This document shows positions 52,447 through 61,800 of a stretch of 64,000 bases of DNA, piece by piece; position 1 is the first letter of the stretch, and the number at the start of each line of letters is the position of its first letter. The DNA comes from UBA9732 sp003456855 (GTDB lineage Bacteria > Spirochaetota > Spirochaetia > Sphaerochaetales > Sphaerochaetaceae). Location: the NCBI GenBank assembly GCA_946626785.1, contig CAMOUY010000001.1:14640-78639 (forward strand). The letters are read 5' to 3'. A program made the position numbers and the translations under genes. The notes below the pieces were generated by a model. That model was given only the letters and a program-made list of their open reading frames with translations. It was not told the origin of the DNA and made no database searches.

Positions 52447-52774
52447 ATTCAGCCCTCCTTGAAGACCCTTACAGGCAAAAAGTCAAAAAGATTAAGAAAA
52501 AAAGCCAACCAAAGAAAGGAAAAACAAAACAACTGATTGCAATACAATCAATTATAAAAATGAAAAAAATTCTGCCACGTATAAATCACAAGGAGAGCAA
52601 AAGGCTCAAGGCATAAAGCAAAAGCTCGTAGAGAGGAAGAACAAAGAGGGGGAGGAAAAGAGGTTCTTCCACTTGTTTATACATTAACTTGATTTCTACG
52701 CAATTCTTTTGTATCTTTGGAAACGCTGGCGGAACCAGCATCATAAGAAAACTTTTTTATAGAGGATAGATATT
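52447..52774. other. 328-base AT-rich gap before groEL
   Basis: No gene is seen. From 52490 to 52680 the plus strand is A- and purine-rich without a convincing frame. No groES precedes groEL and no CIRCE inverted repeat (TTAGCACTC / GAGTGCTAA) is present. The groEL promoter and a short leader hairpin (GCTGG/CCAGC, 52725-52739) occupy the end. Confidence 0.7.
52689..52717 (+). promoter_or_regulatory. sigma70-type promoter for groEL
   Basis: TTGATT and TATCTT with a 17-base spacer. The expected transcript would begin with the hairpin GCTGG/CCAGC at 52725-52739. Confidence 0.5.
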
Positions 52775-54406
52775 ATGGCAAAACAGCTACAGTTCAGTGA
52801 GGAAGCCAGAAAGTCTCTGGTATCCGGTGTTGAGCAGATTGCCAAGGCTGTCATGACGACCTTGGGTCCTAAGGGACGTACAGTCCTTCTGGACAAGAAG
52901 TACGGTGCTCCGATGATCACAAAAGACGGTGTCACGGTTGCACGTGAAGTTGAGCTTGAGGACCCGTTCGAGAACATGGGTGCACAGCTTGTCAAGGAAG
53001 TCGCTTCCAAGACAAACGATGTTGCCGGTGACGGAACAACAACCGCAACGGTTCTTGCTTGGGCAATCACCAAGGAAGGAATGAAGAGTGTCGCAGCCGG
53101 CGTCAACCCAATGGGTATCAGACGTGGTATCGACAAGGCTGTAGCAGATGCAGTTGCAGAGATCAAGGCTGAAGCAAAGCCGATCAACGACAAGGAAGAG
53201 ATCACACAGGTCGCTTCAATCTCCGCCAACAACGACTCCACAATCGGAGAGGAGATCGCCAATGCAATGGAGAAGGTCGGAATGGATGGAGTCATCACAG
53301 TTGAGGAGTCCAAGAACATCGAGACCACAACAGACTTCGTTGAGGGAATGCAGTTCGACCGCGGATACATTTCAGCTTATTTCGCAAGCAACCGCGAGAC
53401 AATGACATCAGTCATGGACGATCCATACATCCTGATCTACGACAAGAAGATCTCTTCAATGAAGGAGCTCCTTCCTGTTCTCGAGAAGGTTGTCCAGACC
53501 AGCAAGCCTCTGTTGATCATCGCAGAGGATGTCGATGGCGAGGCTCTGACAACATTGGTCGTCAACTCACTCAGAGGAACACTCAATGTCTGTGCCATCA
53601 AGGCTCCTGGCTTTGGTGACAGAAGAAAGGCAATGCTTGAGGATATCGCAATCCTGACAGGCGGACAGGTCATCAGCGAAGAGCTCGGAATGAAGCTTGA
53701 GAACGCAGATCTCAACCAGCTTGGTAGAGCAAAGAGCGTCAAGGTCGAGAAAGAGAACACAACAATCATCAACGGTCTTGGAAAGAGCGAGAACATCAAG
53801 GACAGAATCGGCCAGATCAAGAAGCAGATCGCTGACACAACAAGCGACTACGACCGCGAGAAGCTGCAGGAGAGACTTGCAAAGCTCGCAGGTGGTGTTG
53901 CAGTCATCAACGTCGGTGCTCCTACAGAGGTTGAGCTCAAGGAGAGAAAGCACAGAGTCGAGGACGCAGTCAACGCAACACGCGCAGCCATCGAAGAGGG
54001 AGTCATCCCTGGTGGTGGAGTCGCTCTCGCACAGGCAGCCAAGAAGATGGAAGGCAAGGATCTTTCAGCTCTCTCAGATGAGGAGCAGATCGGTTACAAG
54101 ATCGTCCGCAGAGCACTTGAGGAGCCGATGCGCCAGATCGCTGAGAACGCAGGTGAGGATGGAGCCATCATCGCCGACAAGTGCAAGAACAGCGAGAAGG
54201 GTGTTGGCTACGATGCCAACAACAACAAGTGGGTCAACATGGTCGAGGCCGGAATCATCGATCCTGTCAAGGTCACAAGAAGCGCTCTCCAGAATGCGGC
54301 AAGCATTGCAGCCCTCATTCTCACAAGCGAGTGTGCAATCACTGACATCCCAGCTCCAGAGCCGGCAGCTCCTGCCGGAAACCCTGGAATGGGCGGCATG
54401 ATGTGA
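52775..54406 (+). CDS. groEL: chaperonin GroEL
   Basis: The 60-kDa chaperonin, 543 aa. KAVMTTLGPKGRTVLLDKKYGAP and DVAGDGTT-type VAGDGTTTATVLAW form the ATP site; EGVIPGGGVALAQAA, given in the equatorial domain, and the GGM-type tail GNPGMGGMM are typical. Near-normal length and full conservation argue for a functional housekeeping copy. No groES is adjacent, so it must be elsewhere. AGAGGAT precedes ATG 52775 and a terminator follows the gene. Confidence 0.98.
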   Translation: MAKQLQFSEEARKSLVSGVEQIAKAVMTTLGPKGRTVLLDKKYGAPMITKDGVTVAREVELEDPFENMGAQLVKEVASKTNDVAGDGTTTATVLAWAITKEGMKSVAAGVNPMGIRRGIDKAVADAVAEIKAEAKPINDKEEITQVASISANNDSTIGEEIANAMEKVGMDGVITVEESKNIETTTDFVEGMQFDRGYISAYFASNRETMTSVMDDPYILIYDKKISSMKELLPVLEKVVQTSKPLLIIAEDVDGEALTTLVVNSLRGTLNVCAIKAPGFGDRRKAMLEDIAILTGGQVISEELGMKLENADLNQLGRAKSVKVEKENTTIINGLGKSENIKDRIGQIKKQIADTTSDYDREKLQERLAKLAGGVAVINVGAPTEVELKERKHRVEDAVNATRAAIEEGVIPGGGVALAQAAKKMEGKDLSALSDEEQIGYKIVRRALEEPMRQIAENAGEDGAIIADKCKNSEKGVGYDANNNKWVNMVEAGIIDPVKVTRSALQNAASIAALILTSECAITDIPAPEPAAPAGNPGMGGMM

Positions 54407-54435
54407 TAGCCTGAAAAACTGAAACAATATTCATG

Positions 54436-54474
54436 CGGGTGTCCGAGTAATGTGCTTGGGCACCCGTTTTGTTT
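54436..54474 (+). terminator. groEL terminator
   Basis: CGGGTGTCC and GGGCACCCG pair with one G-U pair, followed by TTTTGTTT, overlapping by two bases the -35 element of the next promoter. Confidence 0.82.
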
Positions 54475-54501
54475 GACAATAAAGTAATATATGTGTATTT
54501 T
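54473..54501 (+). promoter_or_regulatory. sigma70-type promoter for yajC-secDF
   Basis: TTGACA and TATTTT with a 17-base spacer, about 45 bases before yajC. Confidence 0.55.
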
Positions 54502-54546
54502 TATAGAAGCATTTAAAAGCGAATAAAATTAAAGTGAGGACATAAC

Positions 54547-55005
54547 ATGTATTCATTGATTCTTGCCCTTGGTTCCACAGCAACCACAACAGACGGCGCA
54601 GCAGCCGGCGGTTCAATGTGGACCACCCTGATCACCTTCGGTATCATCATCCTGATCTTCTACTTCCTGATCATCAGACCGCAGAAGAAGCGTGACAAGG
54701 AAGCAAAGAACATGCTCGCAGCCATCAAGAAGGGTGACAAGATCGTCACAATCGGTGGTATCAGAGGAACAGTCGCTGTCGTCAAGGAAAGCACAGTCAT
54801 CGTCAAGGTTGACGACAACACAAGAATCGAGTTCAGCAAGAACGCCATCTCATCAGTCCTGAACAAGAAGGAGGAGACAACCGTCGAGAAGCCTTCCAAG
54901 AAAAAGGAAGAGAAGGTTGAGAAGGTCGAGAAGCCAGCCGTAGAGGCTCCTAAGGCAGAAGAGAAGGCTGAAGAAGAGAAAGCTGAAGAGAAGGCTGAAA
55001 ACTAA
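54547..55005 (+). CDS. yajC: preprotein translocase subunit YajC
   Basis: A 152-aa single-span membrane protein of the SecDF-YajC complex. The helix is at about 26-43 (LITFGIIILIFYFLII), followed by the family motif RPQKKRDKEAKNMLAAIKKGDKIVTIGGI. The last 45 residues form a Lys/Glu repeat tail (EEKVEKVEKP, EEKAEEEKAEEKAEN), longer than in most YajC proteins and probably disordered. GAGG precedes ATG 54547; secD begins 6 bases after the stop. Confidence 0.95.
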   Translation: MYSLILALGSTATTTDGAAAGGSMWTTLITFGIIILIFYFLIIRPQKKRDKEAKNMLAAIKKGDKIVTIGGIRGTVAVVKESTVIVKVDDNTRIEFSKNAISSVLNKKEETTVEKPSKKKEEKVEKVEKPAVEAPKAEEKAEEEKAEEKAEN

Positions 55006-55011
55006 TCTGAA

Positions 55012-56787
55012 ATGAGAAAACTTGAACGTATACTGATTGCAATGGTTGTCTTTGCAGTCTGTGTATGGTTCCTTTTCCCGACAATCAAGTGGTACGGTTT
55101 CGTATCAGCGGAGGACAAGGCCCTTACAACGGGCAGCAGCCTCCAGGTCAAAGAATACTCCCAGGGACGGGCTTCGGAGGTGCTCCAGTACATGGAGGAG
55201 AATCCGGATTCAAAGATTCCTGAGGAGTATTCTTTTGTAATTGAGCTTGCCAAGGCACAGCTCAAGGCAGAGGGTAAGGGCGGCACAGACGTGAAGGTCT
55301 GCTCCGATGTCCTGGAGGCTTTTGCTACATCCAAGGACGAGGGGGCCATTCTTCTGCAGGCTGTTGAGCAGTACTGCAGAGAGTACATACAGAATCTTAA
55401 GGAACTCTCCTCAAAGGCTCTCCAGCTTGGTCTGGACCTCAAGGGCGGAATGAGCATTCTGCTCGATGTCGAGGTCTCGTCTCTTGCTGACCGTCTCGGG
55501 TACGAGCCGTCAGAGTCGGAGATCAACGCCGCATTAGAAGAAGACATCGAGATTCTGAAGAACAGAATCGACCAGTTCGGAATGGCCGAGCCTGAGATCA
55601 GAAAACAGGGCGAAAACCAGATTCTGATCGAGCTTGCCGGAACACCAGACCCGGAGAGGGTCGATGCCTTCCTGAAGGGCAAGGGCTCCTTGGCCTTCCA
55701 CCTTGCAGACACCCTTACGACACAGCGTGCCGTTGCCTATCTCCAGGCCAATCCTGATGAGTATGAGACAATCATGAACGCTCTGCAGAACGATGAGGAC
55801 TTCGTCCAGCCGTCAGTGGTACCTGCAGACAGAATGCTTGCCGGCATCTTCTCGACTGACGAGTATGGCCTCGAGCAGCTTTCCGGCGTTGTTGTCATCT
55901 ACAGGACCGCTACTCTTGATGGAGGCTACCTACTGTCAGCGGAGCCAAGCAAGGACAGCACAAGCAACCAGCCTGTAGTCAATGTCAAACTCAGCGACGA
56001 GGGCGGTTCGATCTTCTACGACTTCACTAAGGGCCATATCGGACAGCCTCTGGCAATTGTCATGGATGGTCACGTCAAGAGCGTGGCAACCATCAGAGAC
56101 GCCCTCTCCACAAACGTGCAGATCTCCGGTTTCACGACAGAGGAGGCCGAGAACCTTGCCATAATCCTCAAGACGGCATCGCTTCCGATCTCCGTCACGG
56201 TTTCAAGCCAGCAGACGGTTGGAGCCTCTCTTGGAGAGGACTCTGTGCGTGTGGGAGCAAAGGCAATCCTGTTCGGCTTCATCCTGGTTGTCCTCTTCAT
56301 GGTCGTGTTCTACAAGGGCTGCGGTCTCATCGCTGACCTTGCACTGGTCATGAACCTGGTCATAATGGTCGCTACCCTTGGTGGCTTCGGTTCCACTTTG
56401 ACGCTTACAGGAATCGCAGGATTGATACTTTCCGTTGGAATGGCCGTCGATGCGAACGTCATCATCTTCGAGAGAATAAAGGATGAGCTCAAGGCGGGTG
56501 CACTTCCAAAGGCTGCCGTGAAGAACGGCTATGCAAAGGCCCTGTGGACCATCCTGGACTCCAACATCACAACGATCATCGCCGCTGTTGTGCTGATTAG
56601 CTTCGGCTCCAGCGCAGTGAAGGGCTTTGCCACGACTCTTGCGATAGGAATCGTGAGCTCCGTGTACACGGCGCTGTTCCTGAGCCATCTCATGATGGAT
56701 CTTACAGTGGGAAGAAAAATCTCGATCTCCTGGAAGAAGATCGGGGTCGAGGTTCCTAAGGACAAGGCAGAAGGAGGGAGGAAATGA
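55012..56787 (+). CDS. secD: protein translocase subunit SecD
   Basis: A 591-aa membrane protein that with SecF uses the proton-motive force to pull exported proteins. It has an N-terminal helix (about 8-24), the P1-type periplasmic domain with LGLDLKGGMSILLDVEV and RIDQFGMAEPEIRKQGENQILIELAG, and the C-terminal RND-type block of five helices with TLTLTGIAGLILSVGMAVDANVIIFERIKDEL, where the Asp is in the proton path. It overlaps secF by four bases (ATGA). Confidence 0.97.
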   Translation: MRKLERILIAMVVFAVCVWFLFPTIKWYGFVSAEDKALTTGSSLQVKEYSQGRASEVLQYMEENPDSKIPEEYSFVIELAKAQLKAEGKGGTDVKVCSDVLEAFATSKDEGAILLQAVEQYCREYIQNLKELSSKALQLGLDLKGGMSILLDVEVSSLADRLGYEPSESEINAALEEDIEILKNRIDQFGMAEPEIRKQGENQILIELAGTPDPERVDAFLKGKGSLAFHLADTLTTQRAVAYLQANPDEYETIMNALQNDEDFVQPSVVPADRMLAGIFSTDEYGLEQLSGVVVIYRTATLDGGYLLSAEPSKDSTSNQPVVNVKLSDEGGSIFYDFTKGHIGQPLAIVMDGHVKSVATIRDALSTNVQISGFTTEEAENLAIILKTASLPISVTVSSQQTVGASLGEDSVRVGAKAILFGFILVVLFMVVFYKGCGLIADLALVMNLVIMVATLGGFGSTLTLTGIAGLILSVGMAVDANVIIFERIKDELKAGALPKAAVKNGYAKALWTILDSNITTIIAAVVLISFGSSAVKGFATTLAIGIVSSVYTALFLSHLMMDLTVGRKISISWKKIGVEVPKDKAEGGRK

Positions 56788-57830
56788 AGATATCATTCAA
56801 TGTGGTAGCACGCAGAACCCTCTATGTCGGTCTTGCCTGCATCCTTGTCATTGCCAGCATCGCGCTTGTTGTCTTCAAGGGCTTCAATCTTGGAATCGAC
56901 TTCGAGAGTGGTCTTTCAGTATCCGTGAGGGTCGAGAATTCCTCAATAGAGGATGTCAGAGCCGCTGTCTCCTCAATAGAGGGAGTCAGGGTGCAGAACG
57001 TTGGTTCCTCTGACGATGGTAGATACCAGATCCGCGCCAAGGTCTCCGAAGGCCAGGACCAGAGGGATGTCGAGGCGCTGGTCAACGAGCTTCTGGGCAA
57101 ATCCTTCAGCTCCTATACCATCCTTGAGAGCAGCTTCATCGGAGCAAAGTTCTCCTCAAGTCTGATCACAGGTTCAATCAAGGCAGTGGCGATCGCCCTG
57201 GCTCTGATTCTGGTGTACGTATGGGTCCGCTTCAGGGTGGCCTATGCCATAGGTTCGATCGTTGCACTGATTCACGACGTTGTGCTGCTCTTCGGCTTCA
57301 TAAGCCTGATGGGCTTCGAGATCTCCTCGACCACAATCGCCGCTGTGCTTACGATAATCGGATATTCACTGAACAACACAATCGTCATCTTCGACCGTGT
57401 CAGAGAGAGCATCAAGGGGGACAACACCCAGGAGCTTTCCACCGTGATCGACTATGGCGTGAACAGTTCTCTTTCAAGAACGACCTTCAGCAGCGTGACG
57501 ACGCTTCTAGCTGTTCTGCCTCTGGCGATACTTGCCTCCGGCGATGTCAGAAGCTTTGCCATCTGCATGATCTTCGGCGTGGTTGTTGGAACCTATTCCT
57601 CCAACTTCCTTGCAACGAACATCCTCTATGTGCTTGGAAAGGTGCCTGCATTGGACATTCTCAAGGCGCAGGAGGAAGAGGACCTCTCCGACTCCGCTAT
57701 GGCGAAGAGAATTCTCGACGATGAAAAGAAGGTCATTTCTTTCGAGTCCGAGAAGCTGGCAAAGGCCTCGAAGAAGGAAAAGAAAGAGAAGAGAGAGAAG
57801 AACGACAACGACCCTAAGATTCTGGTCTGA
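56784..57830 (+). CDS. secF: protein translocase subunit SecF
   Basis: The 348-aa partner of SecD with six membrane helices. GFNLGIDFESGLSVSVRV is the SecF N-terminal motif, and FEISSTTIAAVLTIIGYSLNNTIVIFDRVRESI the conserved helix with the functional Asp, given here near residue 190-220. A Lys/Glu-rich tail of about 35 residues (KKEKKEKREKNDND) extends the C terminus. ispH follows 17 bases later. Confidence 0.97.
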   Translation: MKISFNVVARRTLYVGLACILVIASIALVVFKGFNLGIDFESGLSVSVRVENSSIEDVRAAVSSIEGVRVQNVGSSDDGRYQIRAKVSEGQDQRDVEALVNELLGKSFSSYTILESSFIGAKFSSSLITGSIKAVAIALALILVYVWVRFRVAYAIGSIVALIHDVVLLFGFISLMGFEISSTTIAAVLTIIGYSLNNTIVIFDRVRESIKGDNTQELSTVIDYGVNSSLSRTTFSSVTTLLAVLPLAILASGDVRSFAICMIFGVVVGTYSSNFLATNILYVLGKVPALDILKAQEEEDLSDSAMAKRILDDEKKVISFESEKLAKASKKEKKEKREKNDNDPKILV

Positions 57831-57847
57831 GGCTGTGGAGGTTCTCT

Positions 57848-58732
57848 GTGAAGGTAATTAGAAGCAAGGTCATCGGTTTCTGTTTCGGTGTCTCCAATAC
57901 CATTGCAAAGGCGGACGAATGTGTCGCCTTGGCAATGGAGAAGGGTCTGCCTTGCTACAGCATAGGGGACCTTATCCACAACAAGGACATGGTCAAGCAC
58001 TACAGCGACCTTGGGATGGAGAGCATCAAGAGCAACGAGGGCAAAGAGCCTGGCGTTGCACTGATCAGAGCCCATGGTGTTCCTGACAGAGTCAGGCGAG
58101 AATACGAGGAAAAGGGCTTCATTGTCATAGACTCCACCTGTCCAATCGTTGCAAAAGGTGCACAAACCATACGAAAAGCAGCCCAGAAGGGCATAAAGAC
58201 CATAATTGTTGGGGTCAAAGGTCATGCAGAGACCATTGGACTTCAGGGTGTTGAGGCCTCTGTTGGAAATGTGGTCGAGTCTGTGATGGTCTATAGCCTT
58301 GAAGATGCCAGAAAACTGGTTGAATCGGGAACTTTGGCTGTTGATGAACCAATTGTGGTCGTTGTACAGACCACATTCCCGGTCAACTACTTCGAGGAGA
58401 TAAAGAATGTCCTTAAGGACCACTTCAAAGAGATCAGGTTCTCGAACTCACCTTGTGGGGCCACATTGACCAGAAAGAAGGCGGCAATCGAGCTTGCAGA
58501 ACAGACTGATGCCGTTGTGGTCGTCGGTGGACGCAACAGCGAGAACACCAAGGGCCTTGCCAGGGTGGTTGCAGAGAACGGTAAGCCTGTATACTGCATA
58601 GAGAACGCAAGCGATCTTGACGAGGAGCTCAGAAACGAGCTCTCCGGCTACTCCTGCGTTGGTCTTTGCTCTGGGTCCTCGACTCCTACGAACATAATCA
58701 GGGGAGTTGAGGAGATCCTTGAATGGCTTTGA
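57848..58732 (+). CDS. ispH: 4-hydroxy-3-methylbut-2-enyl diphosphate reductase
   Basis: The last enzyme of the MEP isoprenoid pathway, a 4Fe-4S reductase giving IPP and DMAPP; 294 aa. The three cluster cysteines are in IGFCFGV (Cys12), DSTCPIV and NSPCGATLTRKK. Substrate residues are in IRAHGV, KGHAETIG (His and Glu) and GSSTPTNII. It begins at GTG 57848, 7 bases after GGAGG. Placement near genes for isoprenoid-alcohol kinases is not close enough to infer linkage. The M32 gene follows at 16 bases. Confidence 0.95.
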   Translation: MKVIRSKVIGFCFGVSNTIAKADECVALAMEKGLPCYSIGDLIHNKDMVKHYSDLGMESIKSNEGKEPGVALIRAHGVPDRVRREYEEKGFIVIDSTCPIVAKGAQTIRKAAQKGIKTIIVGVKGHAETIGLQGVEASVGNVVESVMVYSLEDARKLVESGTLAVDEPIVVVVQTTFPVNYFEEIKNVLKDHFKEIRFSNSPCGATLTRKKAAIELAEQTDAVVVVGGRNSENTKGLARVVAENGKPVYCIENASDLDEELRNELSGYSCVGLCSGSSTPTNIIRGVEEILEWL

Positions 58733-58748
58733 GCCAAGGAGAAGAAAA

Positions 58749-60263
58749 ATGACGGAAAAGCAGCTTGATGCATACAACAGACTACTTGAGATTGACCGCA
58801 AGATCACTCTGATCGGGCACATAGATGCAGTTCTTGGCTACGACTTCGAGACGGTCATGAGCAAGAAGGGCGGAGATGAGAGGGCTCAGCAGATGTCCTT
58901 CCTTTCCTCCATGATGCACGACCTTTCCACGGGAAAGGATGTTGGCGAGTGCCTCTCGGTCCTTGAGGGTGTCACCGAGGCCACCGATGAGCAGAAGGCT
59001 CTGGTGAGAAACTGGAAGAAGACCTACGAGAACGAGGTCCTGATTCCTGCAAAGCTAGTTCAGGACATCTCCGAGGCGCAGAGCACCTGCCAGAACAAGT
59101 GGTTCTCGGCCCGTCTTGACGGTAACTGGAAGGATTTCTACCCATATCTTGAGCGCTTGGTTGATCTGAGCAAGGAGAGCGCAACAAAGATTGCAAAGGG
59201 CAGAACCCTGTACAACACAATGCTGGACCAGAACGAATGCAGCTTCAACAGTGACCAGATCGCAGAACTCTTCGACGGGATGCAGAAGACCATCCTGGAT
59301 GTCGTTGACCAGGTCAATGCATCCGGCAAGCAGGTCACAAAGAAAGAGGAGGCCTTCCTCTATCAGAAGTATGACATCGAGAAGCAGAAGGCCTTCTCTC
59401 ACAAGGTCCTTGAGGACATGGGCTACGAGTTCGACAGAAGCTCCATAGGAGTAGTTGCCCATCCGTTCACAAGCACCCTCGGAGGTGATGACGTCAGAAT
59501 CACAACCAGATTCGAGGATCTGAACGTCACAAGCCAGCTGTATACCATCGTCCACGAGGGCGGACACGCAATGTACGAGATGGGTGCCAACAACGGCTCC
59601 ATCAAGGGCACAAGCCTTGGTCAGGGTGAGAGCAACATGTTCCACGAGTCCCAGAGCAGACTGTGGGAGAACCTTGTGGCACGAAGCCCTTACTTCTGGG
59701 AGCACTACCTGCCGATTTTCTGCGACATGTTCCCGGAGCAGACCAAGGGCGTGGACTTCGACACCTTCATGAAGGCTGTGAACCACGTGCAGCTGGATGA
59801 TGTCAGAGTGAATGCGGACGAGGTAACCTATGGACTTCACATAATCCTGCGCTTCAACCTTGAGAGGGAGTTCATCGACGGCGATCTGAAGATCAAGGAC
59901 CTTCCTGATGCCTGGAACGAGATGTCCATGAAACTCCTGAAAAAGTACCCTGACAGCATCCAGAGCGGAGTGCTGCAGGATGTGCACTGGATGGGTGGAA
60001 TGTACGGATACTTCCCGTCCTACGCACTTGGAAACCTGATCAACGCACATGTTTGGAACTTCATGGCCAAGGATTTCGATGTGGACGAGGCCGTGAGAAC
60101 CGGAAACCTTGTGAAGATCAAGGATTACCTTACAGAGAAGTACTACAAGTACGGTTGCATCTACCGCTGCTCAGACATGCTGAGGCGTGTGACGGGCAAG
60201 GAGCTTGATGCTTCTTACTTCGACGTATATCTTAGAGACAAGTACGGGAGGCTTTTTGGATAA
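58749..60263 (+). CDS. carboxypeptidase M32 (Taq family)
   Basis: A 504-aa zinc carboxypeptidase, cytosolic, trimming C-terminal residues from peptides. The zinc site is VHEGGHAMYEMG (HExxH), and the family motif MFHESQSRLWEN supplies the third ligand Glu. Length is typical of the family. ATG 58749 has AAGGAG upstream; the upstream frame to 58707 overlaps ispH and is not conserved. Its stop overlaps the start of the next gene by one base (TAATG). Confidence 0.95.
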   Translation: MTEKQLDAYNRLLEIDRKITLIGHIDAVLGYDFETVMSKKGGDERAQQMSFLSSMMHDLSTGKDVGECLSVLEGVTEATDEQKALVRNWKKTYENEVLIPAKLVQDISEAQSTCQNKWFSARLDGNWKDFYPYLERLVDLSKESATKIAKGRTLYNTMLDQNECSFNSDQIAELFDGMQKTILDVVDQVNASGKQVTKKEEAFLYQKYDIEKQKAFSHKVLEDMGYEFDRSSIGVVAHPFTSTLGGDDVRITTRFEDLNVTSQLYTIVHEGGHAMYEMGANNGSIKGTSLGQGESNMFHESQSRLWENLVARSPYFWEHYLPIFCDMFPEQTKGVDFDTFMKAVNHVQLDDVRVNADEVTYGLHIILRFNLEREFIDGDLKIKDLPDAWNEMSMKLLKKYPDSIQSGVLQDVHWMGGMYGYFPSYALGNLINAHVWNFMAKDFDVDEAVRTGNLVKIKDYLTEKYYKYGCIYRCSDMLRRVTGKELDASYFDVYLRDKYGRLFG

Positions 60264-60859
60264 TGAATCTGCCTAACAAACTCACAATCACAAGACTTGT
60301 CCTTGCACCTGTGTTCTTCGTGGTGTTCTTCCTTCCTGAGTTGCTTCCTTCGGTCAACCCAGTTGTCTACACCATTGTCCTGGTGCTCATGTACGCACTT
60401 ATGGAGCTGACGGACCTGCTTGACGGAAAGATCGCAAGGGGAAGGGGTCTGGTGACGGACCTTGGAAAGGTGCTCGACCCGTTCTCGGATGTCATCTGCC
60501 ATCTGACTTTCTTCACCTGCCTGCTCTCAGTGGGCATCATGCCTGTGTGGGCCTTCATCCTGATTCTCTGGAGGGAGTTCACCCAGAGCTTCACCAGAAT
60601 GCTGATGATGGGCAAGGGCAAGGCGATGGCCGCCAACATCTTCGGAAAGGCCAAGACTGTGCTCTATGCCTTCACCTGCGTGTGCGGCTTTGCACTCAGG
60701 ATCTGCATCATAATCGGAGTCGACTCTGAATTCATCTCTGTGTTCGGCACAGTGCTGACGGTCCTGTTCGGACTTGCAGCCTTTGCCTCTGTGATGTCAT
60801 ACGTCATCTATGCAAGGAACATCGCAAAGAGCGGGGTTTTGAAGGATATGACTAGATAA
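60263..60859 (+). CDS. pgsA: CDP-alcohol phosphatidyltransferase, probably PgsA
   Basis: A 198-aa integral membrane enzyme that joins a CDP-linked lipid to an alcohol, most likely making phosphatidylglycerol-phosphate. The CDP-OH motif is DLLDGKIARGRGLVTDLGKVLDPFSD with spacing D-G-x2-A-R-x8-G-x3-D-x3-D. Four to six helices are visible. The opening NLPNKLTITRLVLAPVFF is that of PgsA. The gene ends exactly where the convergent CitC-like gene ends, leaving no gap for a terminator. Confidence 0.9.
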   Translation: MNLPNKLTITRLVLAPVFFVVFFLPELLPSVNPVVYTIVLVLMYALMELTDLLDGKIARGRGLVTDLGKVLDPFSDVICHLTFFTCLLSVGIMPVWAFILILWREFTQSFTRMLMMGKGKAMAANIFGKAKTVLYAFTCVCGFALRICIIIGVDSEFISVFGTVLTVLFGLAAFASVMSYVIYARNIAKSGVLKDMTR

Positions 60860-61576
60860 TCAGCCGAAATAAGGTTCCAGATAGTCTAGGACATGGGGTG
60901 GCACGAGCTGTGCCACCTCTTCTTTTCTGCCCTTTGACAGGGCTTCACGAACCATCGAAGAGGATATGTACTTGTCTCCCAGGCGCTTTCTCTCCGCAAC
61001 ACGGAGCGTGATGCCTGCGTCCCTGCATTCCTGTCTGAGAGCATTCAGATGTATCTCAGAGAGTTCGTCCCTTGGCTCGTCACCTGCAAAGGCGCTCTTG
61101 ATCCCAAGAGCCTTGAGAACATGGCAGAATACCATGCTGTCCAGCTTTGCATGGGCAGGAGCCGCACCCAGAATATCGGAAAGGAAGCCCTGGGGATAGT
61201 CGTCGCGGCTTATGATGAAGGGGCCTGAGGGCAGTACAACCACATTCTGAAGGTCTTCCAGACCCTTCTTCACCAGGTCTATGCGGTCCTCGAAGGGGAA
61301 TTCCAGGCCTGTGTTCTCGTGATTTCCCTTTCCTCCGGACTCGGTTTTGCCCTGAATTACGAAAACCAGTACCAGAGAACTGCGTTTTGAAGCGATTTCG
61401 GCCAGATAACGATGTCCTATAGTAAAAGGATTTGCATTAAAAACAAGGCATGAACAATTAGTTGGGATATCTATATTCTTTTTTACAGCCTCTTCCCAGG
61501 TTGAAAGACCGTCAAGACCGCCTCCAAGCCTGTCCAGATACTCCATAAGCTCCTGCTTCCCTATGTTGGCCTGCAT
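60860..61576 (-). CDS. CitC-like nucleotidyltransferase (citrate lyase ligase family), no GNAT domain
   Basis: A 238-aa protein matching the C-terminal nucleotidyltransferase domain of [citrate lyase] ligase: CLVFNANPFTIGHRYLAEIAS (with the HxGH-like GHRYL), FPFEDRIDLVKKGLEDLQNVVVLPSGPFIISRDDYP, shown as residues about 110-145, and YISSSMVREAL. Full-length CitC has a further N-terminal acetyltransferase-like domain, which is missing. No citD, citE or citF is nearby. ATG 61576 has AGAGG upstream; a GTG at 61621 would add 15 residues. Its true substrate is open. Confidence 0.72.
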   Translation of the reverse strand: MQANIGKQELMEYLDRLGGGLDGLSTWEEAVKKNIDIPTNCSCLVFNANPFTIGHRYLAEIASKRSSLVLVFVIQGKTESGGKGNHENTGLEFPFEDRIDLVKKGLEDLQNVVVLPSGPFIISRDDYPQGFLSDILGAAPAHAKLDSMVFCHVLKALGIKSAFAGDEPRDELSEIHLNALRQECRDAGITLRVAERKRLGDKYISSSMVREALSKGRKEEVAQLVPPHVLDYLEPYFG

Positions 61577-61719
61577 CTTTATCCTCTGACTTCCGTTTCT
61601 GATCAGGAAAAAGTCTACCACCTGCTTTGGCCAAAGGGAATAGCTTTTGAAATATGAATTTTATTACAAAATTTTTTGCATATATATTCCAAATGAACAA
61701 AATTTCTGCTATTTTTCTC

Positions 61720-61748
61720 TTGCAAGGTAAAAAATGCAGATTTAGTAT
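61720..61748 (+). promoter_or_regulatory. sigma70-type promoter for the two-repeat secreted protein
   Basis: TTGCAA and TAGTAT with a 17-base spacer, about 50 bases before the start codon. Confidence 0.5.
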
Positions 61749-61800
61749 TGAAATGTGCATTCTATATCGCGTGCATGATTCTAACAAAAGGAGAGCCTAT

